Under the pieces are notes generated by a model, which had not been told where the DNA came from, did not search any database, and saw only the letters and a program-made list of their open reading frames with translations. Shown one piece after another: positions 49,051-60,042 of a stretch of 64,000 nucleotides of DNA (position 1 is its first letter; every line of letters begins with the position of its first letter). The stretch is from Daphnia pulex (Eukaryota; Arthropoda; Branchiopoda; Diplostraca; Daphniidae): contig NC_060026.1 of NCBI RefSeq assembly GCF_021134715.1, forward strand, positions 14,499,001-14,563,000, read 5' to 3'. Both the position numbers and the translations under genes were made by a program.

Positions 49051-50319
49051 AATGACAAATTGAGCTCTGAATCTCTGATATTCCAACCAATTGAAGTTGA
49101 ATGATTCAAATTGACAACCTAGCGCATTTTGTGAAAAGTAATTTAAATTTTAGCGCCACAAAACTTGATTACTGTACTATTTCTTCATTCTTTCTATTTT
49201 TCCAGCTCTAGCTTGGTACAATGTTATCGTTCATGTGGATTTCATTGTATTACTTGCTTCCGCTTTTTCTACTTATTCAGTGCATGTGGCTGTCGGGTGA
49301 ATAGATTTTTAGCAGCATCATTCAGTCGAATCTATTTTCTCTAGTTTAATCAAGAGAATAACGGAACGTTATCCGTGAAACAACAAATTCAATGCGTAGT
49401 TCAGGTGAGATCATGCAAGCGGTGTGGGACAACCTCAATTAAAAAATAACAAAAGCAGAGAGCAATACACTTCAAAAAGAAAACCCGGAATAATCCGGGT
49501 CGATAGAAAAATGTTCTACTTCCATTTTAGATTTTCGTAGCTACACGAAGTTAATGGAAGGTTGTAAAAAAATTGAAGCCGACTTGCGGGTTTTAAAAAA
49601 AGTCACGAAACAAGAAAATGTCACGCGCCAATTAAATCGTAAATTGTTTGAGAAAAGTGTAAGGTCGACAACACGATGGTCGGTACTCGACAGTACCGTG
49701 GATTCTAATCTAAATTTTGTTATTCAAGAAGAATCCGCCTTCCCTCCCGATCTTTTTTCGAGTTAACGATACAATTTTCATCCCTCCTTAAGCTGTAACG
49801 ACCGCAAAACGTTACGGCTACCGTAAAACTAAAATTGCAACATGGTGTGACCAATTGTCAAATGAGGATTTACACCTTCAGATTGAATGTTTCTAGTTGT
49901 ACCGCCAAAGGTTAAGTCAACAAAACCACAAAACGGCAAGAGAAAACAATGCCCAGTCAACTGCACAGCTCAGGAATTATCGTATACGTACGTCACCAAA
50001 ATAGTCAAATAGGAAGAATAGAGATACATTTTCCTACCTTTTAAGCCTGGGAAGTCACCCAGGCATCCGCAGTTGTTTCCTCCGTTGAAAAGTTGAATCC
50101 ACCACCAGGCGGGATAGGAAAAAAGCTAGGGCCTCAGACTCGTTAATACAACCACATTCACATGGGTGTACACGACGACAGAGGGGATTTAAAGAGAAGA
50201 TGAACTCGACCGACACCGGTAGTCTCTCCAATGAAACGGGGTGCTGTTTATCTAAATGAAAAATGGGTTACAAAAAATTTTTTCGAAGTGAGAATGAGAA
50301 AACTGGTAAACCCTAATTG
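49051..50319. other. Intergenic after gene B
   Basis: Gene B's 3' flank resembles gene A's up to the AATAGA at 49300-49305. A 70-codon open frame at 49554-49766 is Lys-rich with no recognisable domain. Nothing else is supported. Confidence 0.4.
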
Positions 50320-50533
50320 TTAAAATTTTAAATAAACAGGAGAACTTGAGGTTTCCATGTACTGCACACTGAACTTTTGCAAGTCATGTATCATTAAAAT
50401 AAATAGCAGTGTTGCAGGAACAAAAGTCACAAAAATTACCCAAGCGATGATGACTGAGATTGTTGCTGATGATGATGATGCTGGTACATAAGCAAAATTT
50501 GCATAACTTATGGTTATGATGACTGGCTCTGGC
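50320..50533 (-). CDS. Possible 3' exon of a small membrane protein
   Basis: After a clear acceptor (ATTTGCAAATTTCAG) an open frame of 70 codons runs to TAA. It contains a strong hydrophobic segment (SVIIAWVIFVTFVPATLLFI) followed by a short cytosolic-like tail (HDLQKFSVQYMETS). A plausible upstream exon ends at a donor (TTTATCAG|GTAAAT, about 50709), but its only ATG does not join in the needed phase, so the start is missing. An internal donor after TTGG would remove the membrane segment. Treat it as a candidate only. Confidence 0.25.
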
Positions 50534-51287
50534 CTGAAATTTGCAAATATAGGAAAGAGTTACATATAGTGCAAAAAAAACTGCCATGCATCAACAGGGG
50601 GCTTACATGATTAAATGCTAGTCAAAAGACAAAAACTAACATTTGACAAATTTGGAACAGGTTTAACTCTTCGATTTAAGCTCCCAAAATCATTCCAGTT
50701 TATTTACCTGATAAACAGCACGGAGTGGAGAGCATGGAGATCCGCGACACTAGAGACGACGACCAGTGACCAGTCGACCACGTTTTAAGATTTCGAAACT
50801 TCTAAAGCGAAGCAGACGACACTAATATTCTAATTAGCCATAAGATATCGATATAGAAATAAAATCGACCCCACCCCCCCAAATCCAAACCGCTCAAAAA
50901 CGATCGATAAGCGGTTTTCTCACCTCTGTTTTCGATATCCGCTGAACGGATCGGGATTATTTTCATGAAATTGCACTGAACCCTTCTACCATTCTCAAGT
51001 TAAACGTAAATATTTGCACAAAACCCACAGATAATTACTTTTAGACCGAAACCGCCACAATAACAAGACCCTCTTTGGAAGCCAAGAGGTAATAACTTTT
51101 ATTGTTAATGAATTATGATTTCGAAAGATAGCGTGTAACAGAAGTACACACCTGTTCTGCATAATGCCCTCTACTGTTTGTTAAGTAAAGATCTTTTGCT
51201 TTGATTTCAGAAAAACAAAATTTCCTATTTTGGTGATTGAATAAACGTCAAAGCCGAAAAACAAAACACTGCCGTTTTTGTTCGTCG
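50534..51287. other. Intergenic upstream of gene C
   Basis: It contains a possible untranslated minus-strand exon (about 50709-50790). No other gene is seen before the gene C promoter. Confidence 0.4.
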
Positions 51288-51295
51288 TATAAAAA
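51288..51295 (+). promoter_or_regulatory. TATA box of cluster gene C
   Basis: TATAAAAA followed by GCTTTGTC lies at the spacing seen in genes A and B. The untranslated exon ends near 51359 (TTTTCAAG|GTAGCT). Confidence 0.75.
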
Positions 51296-51441
51296 GCTTT
51301 GTCGTCCATCGGTAAAGAGCAGAAACCACCAGCCCTTCGAGGTAAAAACAGTTTTCAAGGTAGCTTATGTCTAATTGACTAATTCTGCTAAACTTATTTT
51401 AATTCCAAGTTAAAACTGCAAATTCATTCGTTGTATGCTAG

Positions 51442-52668
51442 ATGAGATCTTCGCTGATTTTCCTGCTGTCGGCCTTTTTGGTCACCTCTCATCAATTTTA
51501 CCTGCAGCGGCCAATTGTCCCGTTGCTATGGTTTCCATCGCCATACTTGCCACATCGATTCATCAATAATTATCACCTGATAGACGAAATTCCGTTTCAC
51601 CGTCACTTAAATCCGCCTAGGACCTCCATCTATTTCCAAGTAAATCTGACAAAAGATAATTTGATTGAAAAAGTAATTGAATATGTTCCGTATTTCAGAA
51701 TGAGAATCCAAACTGGACGACCGCCACGAACAATCTGAATAACACGGAAGGTTTCCCAGACACCCAGTCGAGGATCAGAGACTTTAATCATCCGTTAAAT
51801 GATAATCATTCAAGGCGATTCTTCCTGAGTGGTTTCAATTCGGGCAACAACAACAACCCGTTTTTCAGAACGTTTACCACCACATCGACCAGCACAACTT
51901 TCTTAACCGATTTCAGCACCGCAACCAGCACTTCTTTCGCCGTGTCGACTAAGACATCCATCATCACTTCCACCAGCTTTCTGTTCAGCACCAGCACGGC
52001 CACCACTACCAACACGGCCACTTTGACACTCACGTCGGTCATCAAATGCGTCCCGTCTTTCCAGCTGTCGGCAGTCCCGATTACTTGCGGCTGGAAGAAA
52101 AGGGCAATCGATGAAGATGATGAAGAGCATCAGCAGTTTCTCGTCTCTCCCACGGAAACGCTCAAGTAAAATCCAACTCAAACGATCTATTTAAAGAATG
52201 TTTTCAAATTGAATTATTTGATTCAGATTGATGCCCACTGCTCTGCCTACACCAACAGGTGAACTGGCCTCACCTGTCGGTCAACTGACATCGTCCAAAG
52301 ACGAAAATGAAATGTCTAATGAGGAACAAAGTACTAGGAGGAGCAAGCGATTCTTTTTCAACCGATTTCAATTCTCCACTTTGTTAATGTTTGAGAATTC
52401 TACGACAACGTCCGTGTCGACGTCTGTAATTAACTCGATTATAGTTATTCCCACGACAACTGTGACGACATCAGTGTCGACATTGACGGCCTTCACCACG
52501 TCGACTTATTCGTCTTACGTGTTTTACAATACGACCAGCACTCAAACTGTTAATCTCATCTTACCGGCGCCAACTGTTCAATGTAAAGCGCTTTCACAAG
52601 CAGCCGGTGACATCGTTTGTGTCGCCTGTATACCGCCCGGTTACGTAGTTTGCGCTGCATCCGGTTAA
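51442..52668 (+). CDS. Cluster gene C: secreted Ser/Thr-tract protein, 368 residues
   Basis: Coding exons: 51442-51639, 51699-52165, 52227-52668. The start codon again directly follows the acceptor. It has the same order as A and B: signal peptide (MRSSLIFLLSAFLVTSHQF), a longer N-terminal segment, a Thr/Ser tract, CVPSFQLSAVPITC, then GWKKR|AIDEDDEEH, an acidic/Ser stretch, RSKR|FFFNRFQF, a second Thr/Ser/Val tract, and PPGYVVCAASG at the end. It is more divergent than A and B are from each other. The first basic site reads WKKR rather than RKKR, which would weaken strict furin recognition. Confidence 0.85.
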
Positions 52669-52751
52669 AAATCGTTAATAATTTTTACTTGCAGCTTATT
52701 CTATCTATTTATTTGCACTTTTGCTTCTGTAATTATTTGTGGGTTTGGTTG

Positions 52752-52757
52752 AATAAA
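52752..52757 (+). terminator. Poly(A) signal AATAAA of gene C
   Basis: Canonical AATAAA about 85 bp after the stop, in a context (GGTTGAATAAAT) matching the AATAGA of genes A and B. Confidence 0.6.
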
Positions 52758-52816
52758 TTAATTAGAGGCATTTCTTCATCGTTAGACATTTTTACATCTG
52801 GGTTCTTTCATTAATA

Positions 52817-52899
52817 ACCAGGTTGGCCGAGTGGTTAAGGCGCCAGACTTAAGATCTGGTCTCTGAATAGAGACGTGGGTTCGATCCCCACACCTGGTA
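52817..52899 (+). tRNA. tRNA-Leu(TAA): tRNA-Leu (anticodon TAA)
   Basis: A full cloverleaf. The 7-bp acceptor stem ACCAGGT pairs with ACCTGGT and A is the discriminator. The A box is GGCCGAGTGGTTAAGG. The anticodon stem CCAGA/TCTGG holds the loop CTTAAGA with anticodon TAA. A long variable arm follows, as expected for a class II leucine tRNA, and the B box is GGTTCGATCCC. There is no intron. Confidence 0.95.
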
Positions 52900-53063
52900 A
52901 TTAATGGCTGATTAATTGAACAATTATAGTTAAGAACCGTGTATTTTGGTTAAGTGGTAGTACACGCTCAAATTAAATAAACGGAAAAGAGTAATCAATC
53001 AAAAATAACAATGCCCAATAACCATGTAAAGGGTAATAACAACCAAAATCCTTTTGGAATTGC

Positions 53064-54162
53064 TTATTTTCCAGCTTCCGGACAGATGATGTAACTGGGC
53101 GGCAGACAGTTCAAGTTCACTGCTGGAACGTATGTGCTGGTAAAGACACTGGAGACAACCCCCCAGGTAGTTTTAGTCACCGATGTCAAGAAATACCAGG
53201 GCAGGAATCGTCCATGATTCATGATGGGCTCCTTGCTGTTGGAAATTCCTTTTCCGGATTGGTACGTGCTGTCCATGATGTTCTCTTCTTTCGACGAAAC
53301 GATATCAATCCTTCGGGTGTTATCTTTCGTGGTAGCATCCGGCAGCGCGGTAGGATACACCCTGTCATATTGTTTCAAAAATCAATCCTATATCCATCTC
53401 ATCATGCTGGCAAACCTCCAAACGGAAACTTACATCCGCACTTGGCTGGGCGTGATGGAGAATTGGCCGTTGTCGTTTTCTCCGAGATGACCCGGGTTGA
53501 ATTCGCGCTTGCGTCGACAGTTGGGTACAGCGGCCGGAGCAGCCGGAAGTAAATTGAGACGTGGAATGCACGAAGAAACCTGTTTTAGGATAATAATTAA
53601 TTGGTTAAATAATTTTAAAATAATAATAAATTAATGAAAACAATATTTATTTGATTGAAATTGGTTTCCGTTTCTCTTACGGTTAGAGCTGTGCAAGTGG
53701 ATGTGATGAAGAATGTGGCCGTCTTGGTGAACGGCTGCTGACTGGTGCTACTGCCAAACAGGAATTTCTGTTGCTGGATCGACTTGAGAAATTTTCGGTG
53801 CGGTCCATAGTCTTTGATCCTGGGCTCGACATATCGTTGGTGTTGGTTCACCACGTACTGGTTTTCCATCGGCATCGATCCGGTTGTCTCATCCTGAATG
53901 GGGGAGCAATTAGAAATAATTGTTAATTAGCCGACAGCTGATGGGCGGAACAAATGAATTTAATTACGTCATTATAGATGAATACTGGTCCCAGACGATT
54001 GTAGGGTGAATAGTTGTAAATTTCATGTTGCTGAGGATCCGCATTATAATGGGATGGCTGATGATAAGAAAATGGCAACCAGGATCGAGGCACCAGGAAT
54101 TGTTGATTGTATTGTTGTTGGGTGACAACAACCAAAACGGACAAGAGGATGATGAATTTCAT
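53064..54162 (-). CDS. Cluster gene D: short secreted paralogue, 283 residues
   Basis: Coding exons in order: 54162-53968, 53893-53681, 53579-53434, 53361-53064, preceded by an untranslated exon with its donor at 54240. Signal peptide MKFIILLSVLVVVTQQ, then a Tyr/Gln/Pro-rich segment. It lacks the long Thr/Ser tract but keeps the core: CIPRLNLLPAAPAAVPNC, RRKR|EFNPG, an acidic stretch ending QFSITPSQ, PTALPDAT, ISSKEEN-like Ser/Glu motifs (IVSSKEEN), a Trp/Thr segment (TKTTWGVVSS) and a C-terminal NCLPPSYIICPEAG. The second basic site of A, B, C and E is missing here (SGKGISNS instead). An intron just before VSSC is absent from gene E. Confidence 0.85.
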
Positions 54163-54331
54163 TTTTGATTTCTACATAATTAAGAAAAACATTTAATGTT
54201 AGGACTTTACTCGATTCAAGTTTTGAAATAGTAAATTACCTTAAAAAATCCTGGGGGAGTTATTTTGTTAAACCAAAGACTTGCCAGTCGAGCTGAAGAC
54301 GAACTACATTTTGAGTTGAGCCTCCAAGTGG

Positions 54332-54339
54332 CTTTTATA
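54332..54339 (-). promoter_or_regulatory. TATA box of cluster gene D
   Basis: TATAAAAG on the minus strand, about 170 bp upstream of the start codon, with an untranslated exon between. Confidence 0.75.
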
Positions 54340-54781
54340 CTTGCCAGTCGAAAATTCCGTACTTGAAGATTATCGATTCACTTTCGCCTCAGTGCAGAAT
54401 AACTATATAATAACCGGAAACAGAATCTTAGTGAATTTGGAAGACCATAACCACTGTTATTATGTTCAAATTATTCTATTTACAGAGTTTCCTCCTATAT
54501 TTACTCGATGAGATTTTCACGCTCTGCATAGTATGGCGATAAAGACTGGAACGTTATATAACCATCAACACGCATCCGCCAATGGCAAAACGTTAACCTT
54601 GCCATTGGTGAATTGCATATAGAGACGCGATTTTTTCCTTGACGTTAACTGGAGTGGTTTTAATAATATCAATTAGTCTACTCACACTTGAAATTGGCTG
54701 TTATTACCTCGACCACCATCTGTAACAACATTTCAAATAGCCGGAGAATTATGGCCAAAATTCAACTTTTATTCCGGATAG
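54340..54781. promoter_or_regulatory. Divergent control region of genes D and E
   Basis: This 442-bp segment lies between two outward-facing TATA boxes of sister genes. No open frame is supported. Shared expression of D and E through this region is a reasonable inference. Confidence 0.55.
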
Positions 54782-54789
54782 TATAAAAG
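54782..54789 (+). promoter_or_regulatory. TATA box of cluster gene E
   Basis: TATAAAAG about 157 bp upstream of the start. An untranslated exon ends at the donor after 54869 (CTACAAG|GTATCT). Confidence 0.75.
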
Positions 54790-54938
54790 GAACTGGCGGA
54801 TTGGTGAAACATCAGTTCACTTTCAGTTCAGCTACAAGCATCATCTAGTCTCAAAGAAATATCTACAAGGTATCTCAATTACAAAGTTGCAATCATTAAA
54901 TTAAATTACATCATTTTCAATTTTTTTCTGAATTTAGA

Positions 54939-55885
54939 ATGAAGTTCATCATCCTCCTGTCCATTTGCTTTGCCGTCAGTCATCAACAATATCGTGAGCA
55001 GATATTGATGCTCCGCCCTTGGGTGTCACAATTTTATCCAACTACTTATGGCGATTACCTTCCGGACATCCGTAAAGGAATCCATGGCGATTCGAGAATC
55101 AATCCCATCTTCTTCCGCACCAACGTAACATTGATGGCTAATAAAATTTTGATTCCAATTATCATCCGTCGTTAATATTTCAGGAGGACCAGATGGATCC
55201 AAAATCGCCGGGCAATCAGTACGAATCCAACGGATATGTCCAGTCCAGGAACAAGAACATGGTGCAGCAACGGCCAGCACTGCTCCCGATCCAGGATCAA
55301 ATCAACAAACGATTTTTCGACGGCAACACTCGACATAATTTCCTGACCAGAGCTGCCACCTTCACCATCACTTCCACCTGCACATCCATCGCCTTCTCGT
55401 CGTGCATTCCTCGCGGTAATTTACTTCCGGTGGCTCCGGCCGCTGTTCCCAACTGCCGGAGAAAGCGTGAGCTCCTAGCAGAAGACGATGGCCAATTTCC
55501 CATCAATCCTACAGAAGTTGGACTGTAAGTTCAATGAATCCGCCCATTAGAATGTTATAACTCATTTAGTTATAATTCATTTCCCAGGGTGTTGTCTACC
55601 GTTCTGCCAAGGGCAACCAACGAAATGATGGCTGACGACCGTGAATCCACGACTATCGAAATCATTTCGTCGAAGGAAGATATTAGCACAGGATCGCCAG
55701 CAGCCAACTCGGAAGGGGATCAAAAACTGAAAGTGAAACGATTTTTCTACTGGCCGAATTACATCAGCACGGTGACGACGACTACCTGGTCGGTGGTTTC
55801 GACTGAACTGACACGGACTTTTGTACCCGGTGTCAATTTGGACTGCCTGCCACCAGGTTACAAGGTTTGCCCCCAAGCCGGATAA
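54939..55885 (+). CDS. Cluster gene E: short secreted paralogue, 274 residues
   Basis: Coding exons: 54939-55124, 55184-55524, 55588-55885. Sister of gene D: signal peptide MKFIILLSICFAVSHQQ, no long Thr/Ser tract, a short ATFTITSTCTSIAFSSC stretch, then CIPRGNLLPVAPAAVPNC, RRKR|ELLAEDD, EIISSKED, KVKR|FFYWPNY, TTTTWSVVS and CLPPGYKVCPQAG at the end. Its second coding exon equals two exons of gene D fused, so one intron was lost here or gained in D. It is likely secreted and processed. Function is unknown. Confidence 0.85.
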
Positions 55886-56138
55886 ACATATTATAATCCG
55901 CCTCTCTTGTTAGACTTTTCAACGTTTTGCTTATTATTATGACGCACTTTTCCAATGCTAATTTCCCATTAAATTTGTTCCCATTGATTAGTTACGTAAC
56001 TTTGAGCACGTGTTTATCAAACTGACTTTTTCAAAATACATCTTCAGAAGTGTGGCACCAACAACAAACTGAATTATTGATTTTGGCAAATAGGACCAGT
56101 AACAATAAATCTAGCTCGTGTTACAGTAGACCTAGCAA

Positions 56139-57920
56139 TCAGTTTTTCTTGGTATCATTTGAGCTCACAGTTATGTTATTCTTGTTATTATCATCGGGAG
56201 CTTTAACTTCCTTCTCTTTCGGCTTGATAGTTGTGGTAGTCGTCGGCGGCGGAAGCGGCGTCGGTTTGGGAGGTGCGAACCAACGCGTTGCTTTGAGTTC
56301 GACATCCGGCGGTGGTTCTGGAACGGCAGGGCGTTGATCCACCACTCCGTAAGGACGGATTTGATAGAAGAATAAATCCAGCATCCGCATGAAATTCGGA
56401 TCGACGTAGTGGAAGGAAATGGCACTATCCGAGCAGCAATTGCGTCCCTATTTTAATTAATTATTCCCAATTTTAATTTGCTACCACTCAACTATAATGA
56501 TGACACGTATGCAAACCTGGGTAGGAGGATAGTAGATGTAATCCCAGTACCAATAATCGCCGGCGTGAATGTCACCGGGATTGTAGTGTGAATCGGGATT
56601 GAAAGGGAAGAACCTTCCTCTCCCTTGCGAGTCCCTTGTGTCCATGGTCGACACGTTCAGATTTTGCATACAAGTTCCTTTTTTAAAAAATGAATTCAAT
56701 TAATAATAATTTTTTTCTTTAAAGAATAGAACTACCAACCCATTTCCGCATCCTCCGCTCCACCCTGGTCCTTCCGACAAATCGTTTCGTTAAAATATCT
56801 GCAATTAGTAAAAGAAAATCATTTTTTCGATTCTGATTATAAAAATTATTATTATTAAAAAATTAAATAATAAAATTATTAAATAAATTTTAATAAATCA
56901 AATTATTATTATGAAATACAACAAAAAAGTTACGCTTCTTTGACGAATCTCTTGGTAGCTTCTCTACTCAGTGCGTAACCTATTGAAATCATTTTTATTT
57001 TTGCAAATTAAACAAAACGAAATAGTTATTTAATTGATGCTCTTATTACCAGCTCCCCCGCTAAAATATCCGTTCTTTACAAGGGCTTTAAACTTGTGGC
57101 CGAACCACATCGGTTTCGACGTGTTGAATCCCGACAGAAAATACCGCAGGTTCTCAACAATGATGTACCTGGTATAATTAAATTTACCTTACCATTACAA
57201 TTTTCTGAAAATACAAAACAGATGAAATTACGTGTCATCGTCAGCTTTGAGAAACCAGTCGACTTCATCTTGATAACGATCCCAAGCGTAACGAAACGCT
57301 TCCCGGGTCTTTCCCCACAATCCGTCCCGGCCGCTTTTCACTTCGAATTTGACCGTTGGCAATTTCGGATCTGTAATTTTTCAAATTCAAACGATAATTT
57401 ATATCACTTTGCACATCAAAATGATGACACGTATACCGTCTTCCGTGCTAATAAAAAGTAAAACGTTGCAACGTGGCCCCCACGTCTCCTTGACGGCACG
57501 AGCTTTCGTGTCGTGATTGGCGGGTGTCGTCATGACCCAACATAAAATGCGGACTCGATCGTAGAGACTTTTCCCTTTATCATCTTAATAGAATTAAAAG
57601 AACATACACTTAAACATTTTCCGGCGCATCAAATCAAATTTTCTAAAAATTTACCGATGACAATTTTGTCAACAAAAGAACGGATCACATTTTTAGTTGA
57701 CTGATTTTTGACCGTTTTTGTTGCTGATACGACATTGGTGTTTTGATGAAGCCTAAAGCAAAATTAAAATAGTGAATTGAAAATCATTGAAATTAAATTT
57801 CATAATTATAAAATTATTTTACAGAAGGTGAAGGAATTGATTGACGAATGCGATGAGACAGCAACCAATGATGGCACCGGTAAGCAGCGACAAACAGGAT
57901 TGACGCCGACAAAAAATCAT
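56139..57920 (-). CDS. C1GALT1: Core 1 beta-1,3-galactosyltransferase (C1GALT1)
   Basis: Transfers galactose from UDP-Gal to GalNAc-Ser/Thr, forming the T antigen (core 1 O-glycan) in the Golgi lumen. Exons in order: 57920-57823, 57752-57655, 57583-57437, 57370-57232, 57168-57050, 56979-56934, 56798-56740, 56677-56517, 56447-56139; 391 residues, all phases consistent. A type II signal anchor lies at about 9-30 ([19 protein letters not shown]). The catalytic domain has [11 protein letters not shown], the metal-binding DDD at 158-160 ([11 protein letters not shown]), YFSGGAGYALS, a [12 protein letters not shown] region, [13 protein letters not shown], and the invertebrate/vertebrate-conserved CCSD (293-296) followed by SFHYVDP. 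A Pro/Thr/Lys-rich tail of about 75 residues extends past the usual end. It ends 254 bp from gene E, tail to tail. Confidence 0.95.
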
Positions 57921-59420
57921 TATTGTTGGAAAATAGTTATTATTCCGTGGAGAACTTGAAATTGCGCTATTATTTCTGTTCAACTATTTATTGCCTCACT
58001 GCCTGGAGCATCCCTGATGAACCTTTTACACGCACTTATTAATTTATTATCCCGCGCTACTTTACTCAAGTGACACTTGGACAATTTTTGGAACAGGTCC
58101 GCAAGGTTGGATTGGCATCGCCGGAATACTAAACTTTCAGAAACTTTTATTGTTGTAGACGAGTGGGGAAAATATGGACTCGGTTATGTTGTAGGATATT
58201 TTTTTAGACGTCGACTCACAATGTATTTCTTTTCATTGAAACACATGTGGTATGCACTTGTGCAATAAAAAATGTCACGCGATAAATGTACGGCCATACA
58301 TACACTGACGTGTCCACGCAGCAGGAGAAATAAACGATCCACTTTTTTACCGAGAAGGGGGAAAAGGGCGGGGAGATGTTTTCAACGAAAATTCTGTAAC
58401 ATTTTCTACCTCAGAATAAAAATAGGAAATAAAAAATAATAATACTAACAGCTCTGAGTTAACTCTAACTAAAATTCAGGTCTGTTCTCTCGAATAGCAA
58501 TGCAACACAATGGCACCAACTAACTAGTTAACATCATCTTATATCTACCCAAACATTTCTATTACCGCGCAGTTCTAGAGGTTACAATCACGGAAATGTA
58601 ATTGTACACTTAAATCACGTACATGTGAAATCATTGATCCATTATGCGTGCCTCACAATAAAGCACGTTTTAAACACTTAAATATGAAGTCAGCATGACA
58701 TCATTCTCAATCAATGACACTTCCATATTTGGATACAAAATTAGCACAATGATCTGTTACATATACGTTTTCGAGGGGGAAATTTGAATTTGATGGCTAT
58801 TTTTAGTTTAAAGCAGCTGGAAAGGTTACTGGTGGATGTCTTATACTCTAATAGATTTATCTTCTTGTGCAGAATAATAATTTGGGAGTTTTCGATTTCA
58901 CAGAAACAAAAACAATGGAATCTTTTGTCTATCTACCGTACCGGAGTTGGGATTGCGACACGGAAGCACAGCTATTGTTGTGGTCCATGAAAGGGTGACA
59001 GCTACAAAGTTTAGGATTTGAACTATGGGTAATAGAGAATAATTGGGTTCTGATTGAAAATTGGAAAAAAAAAACTAATATTAGGACATCATTTCAATGC
59101 TAAAACCTTTGTCTCTTTTTCTGTGCGATCGTTCATGCGCAATTGTATTATATGCCTGTCAATAAATAAAACATGTTTTAAGTGTCGTGTTTCACAAACA
59201 ACACATTTTCTTGTTCGGTTCCATTGATTATTAGACGAACCGAGTGAACGACGAATTTACTATCAAGAATATAAAAGAAAAACGTAAATCCTCCCAATAA
59301 CTATAGATTCATTTTCAAATGAGCCGCCATAGTTTGTCATCACCATGGCAACCAACGTCAAAACAAGCAGAAAAGAATATTCCCCCCTTGTTTTCTTCCA
59401 GAGATAGATGGAGCTTCTTT
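57921..59420. other. Intergenic upstream of C1GALT1
   Basis: It holds the C1GALT1 promoter. It is AT-rich and no gene is recognised; open frames at 58077 and 58784 lack any domain or splice support. Confidence 0.45.
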
Positions 59421-59575
59421 GCAGTGTTCCGTAGTGTTGGTGATATTCATGATATTTAAGATATTCGATTAATCGATACATAGTATCATGGTATCATGAT
59501 ATATCGGCGAATCGTTATCATGAAAAACCGCTGAATATGATGCAAAACAAATAACTAAGAATCTATTCGCACAGT

Positions 59576-59641
59576 CATGGTGGTATGGCTACAGTCTCGG
59601 CTTGTGACGCAGGGTGTCAGAGTTCGAGTCTTTCCGGGGTC
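59576..59641 (+). repeat. tRNA-like (SINE-like) copy 1
   Basis: It has an A-box-like stretch (GGTATGGCTACAGTCTCGGC) and a B-box-like GAGTTCGAGTC at tRNA spacing, but does not fold into a complete cloverleaf. It is probably a tRNA-derived repeat relic. Confidence 0.4.
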
Positions 59642-59782
59642 AAGTGAAATAAAATTTTAGTTTATTCAATTTACATCCCCTCGGGCAATTTAGAAAATCT
59701 GATGAACGAATATCATGAAATATCAAGAATACTAGGCTTTCACATAAGATACCATTAAAATAACTAACATCATTGTGTACGT

Positions 59783-59855
59783 CATGGGTAAGTGGATACA
59801 ATCTCGGCATTCCACTCAAAAGATTGAAGTTCGAACCCTTGTGGAGGCAGAATCA
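59783..59855 (+). repeat. tRNA-like (SINE-like) copy 2
   Basis: GTAAGTGGATACAATCTCGGC followed by AAGTTCGAACCC. It shares TACA-TCTCGGC and the B box with copy 1, about 205 bp away. Confidence 0.4.
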
Positions 59856-59964
59856 TTCACATCGCTTTCATTTTACAAGATCTTGTGAAAGAATATAAAA
59901 ATATTAAGATGACAAAAATTTCAAAGAAAATATGAGACATCCATTGATTATTACTACTCCATGT

Positions 59965-60042
59965 TCATGGCTTTGTGGATATAGTTCTTGGTTCTTAGTT
60001 CTTGGTTCCTACATGGGAGTCTCGAGTTCGAATACAGCATAA
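59965..60042 (+). repeat. tRNA-like (SINE-like) copy 3
   Basis: GGCTTTGTGGATATAGTTCTTGG with an internal duplication of TTCTTGGTTC, then CGAGTTCGAATAC as a B-box relic. It is the most degenerate of the three. Confidence 0.35.

Noticed and set aside
56050-56337. Plus-strand frame over the C1GALT1 last exon
   Set aside because: Antisense shadow; the minus strand carries the conserved CCSD and SFHYVDP motifs.
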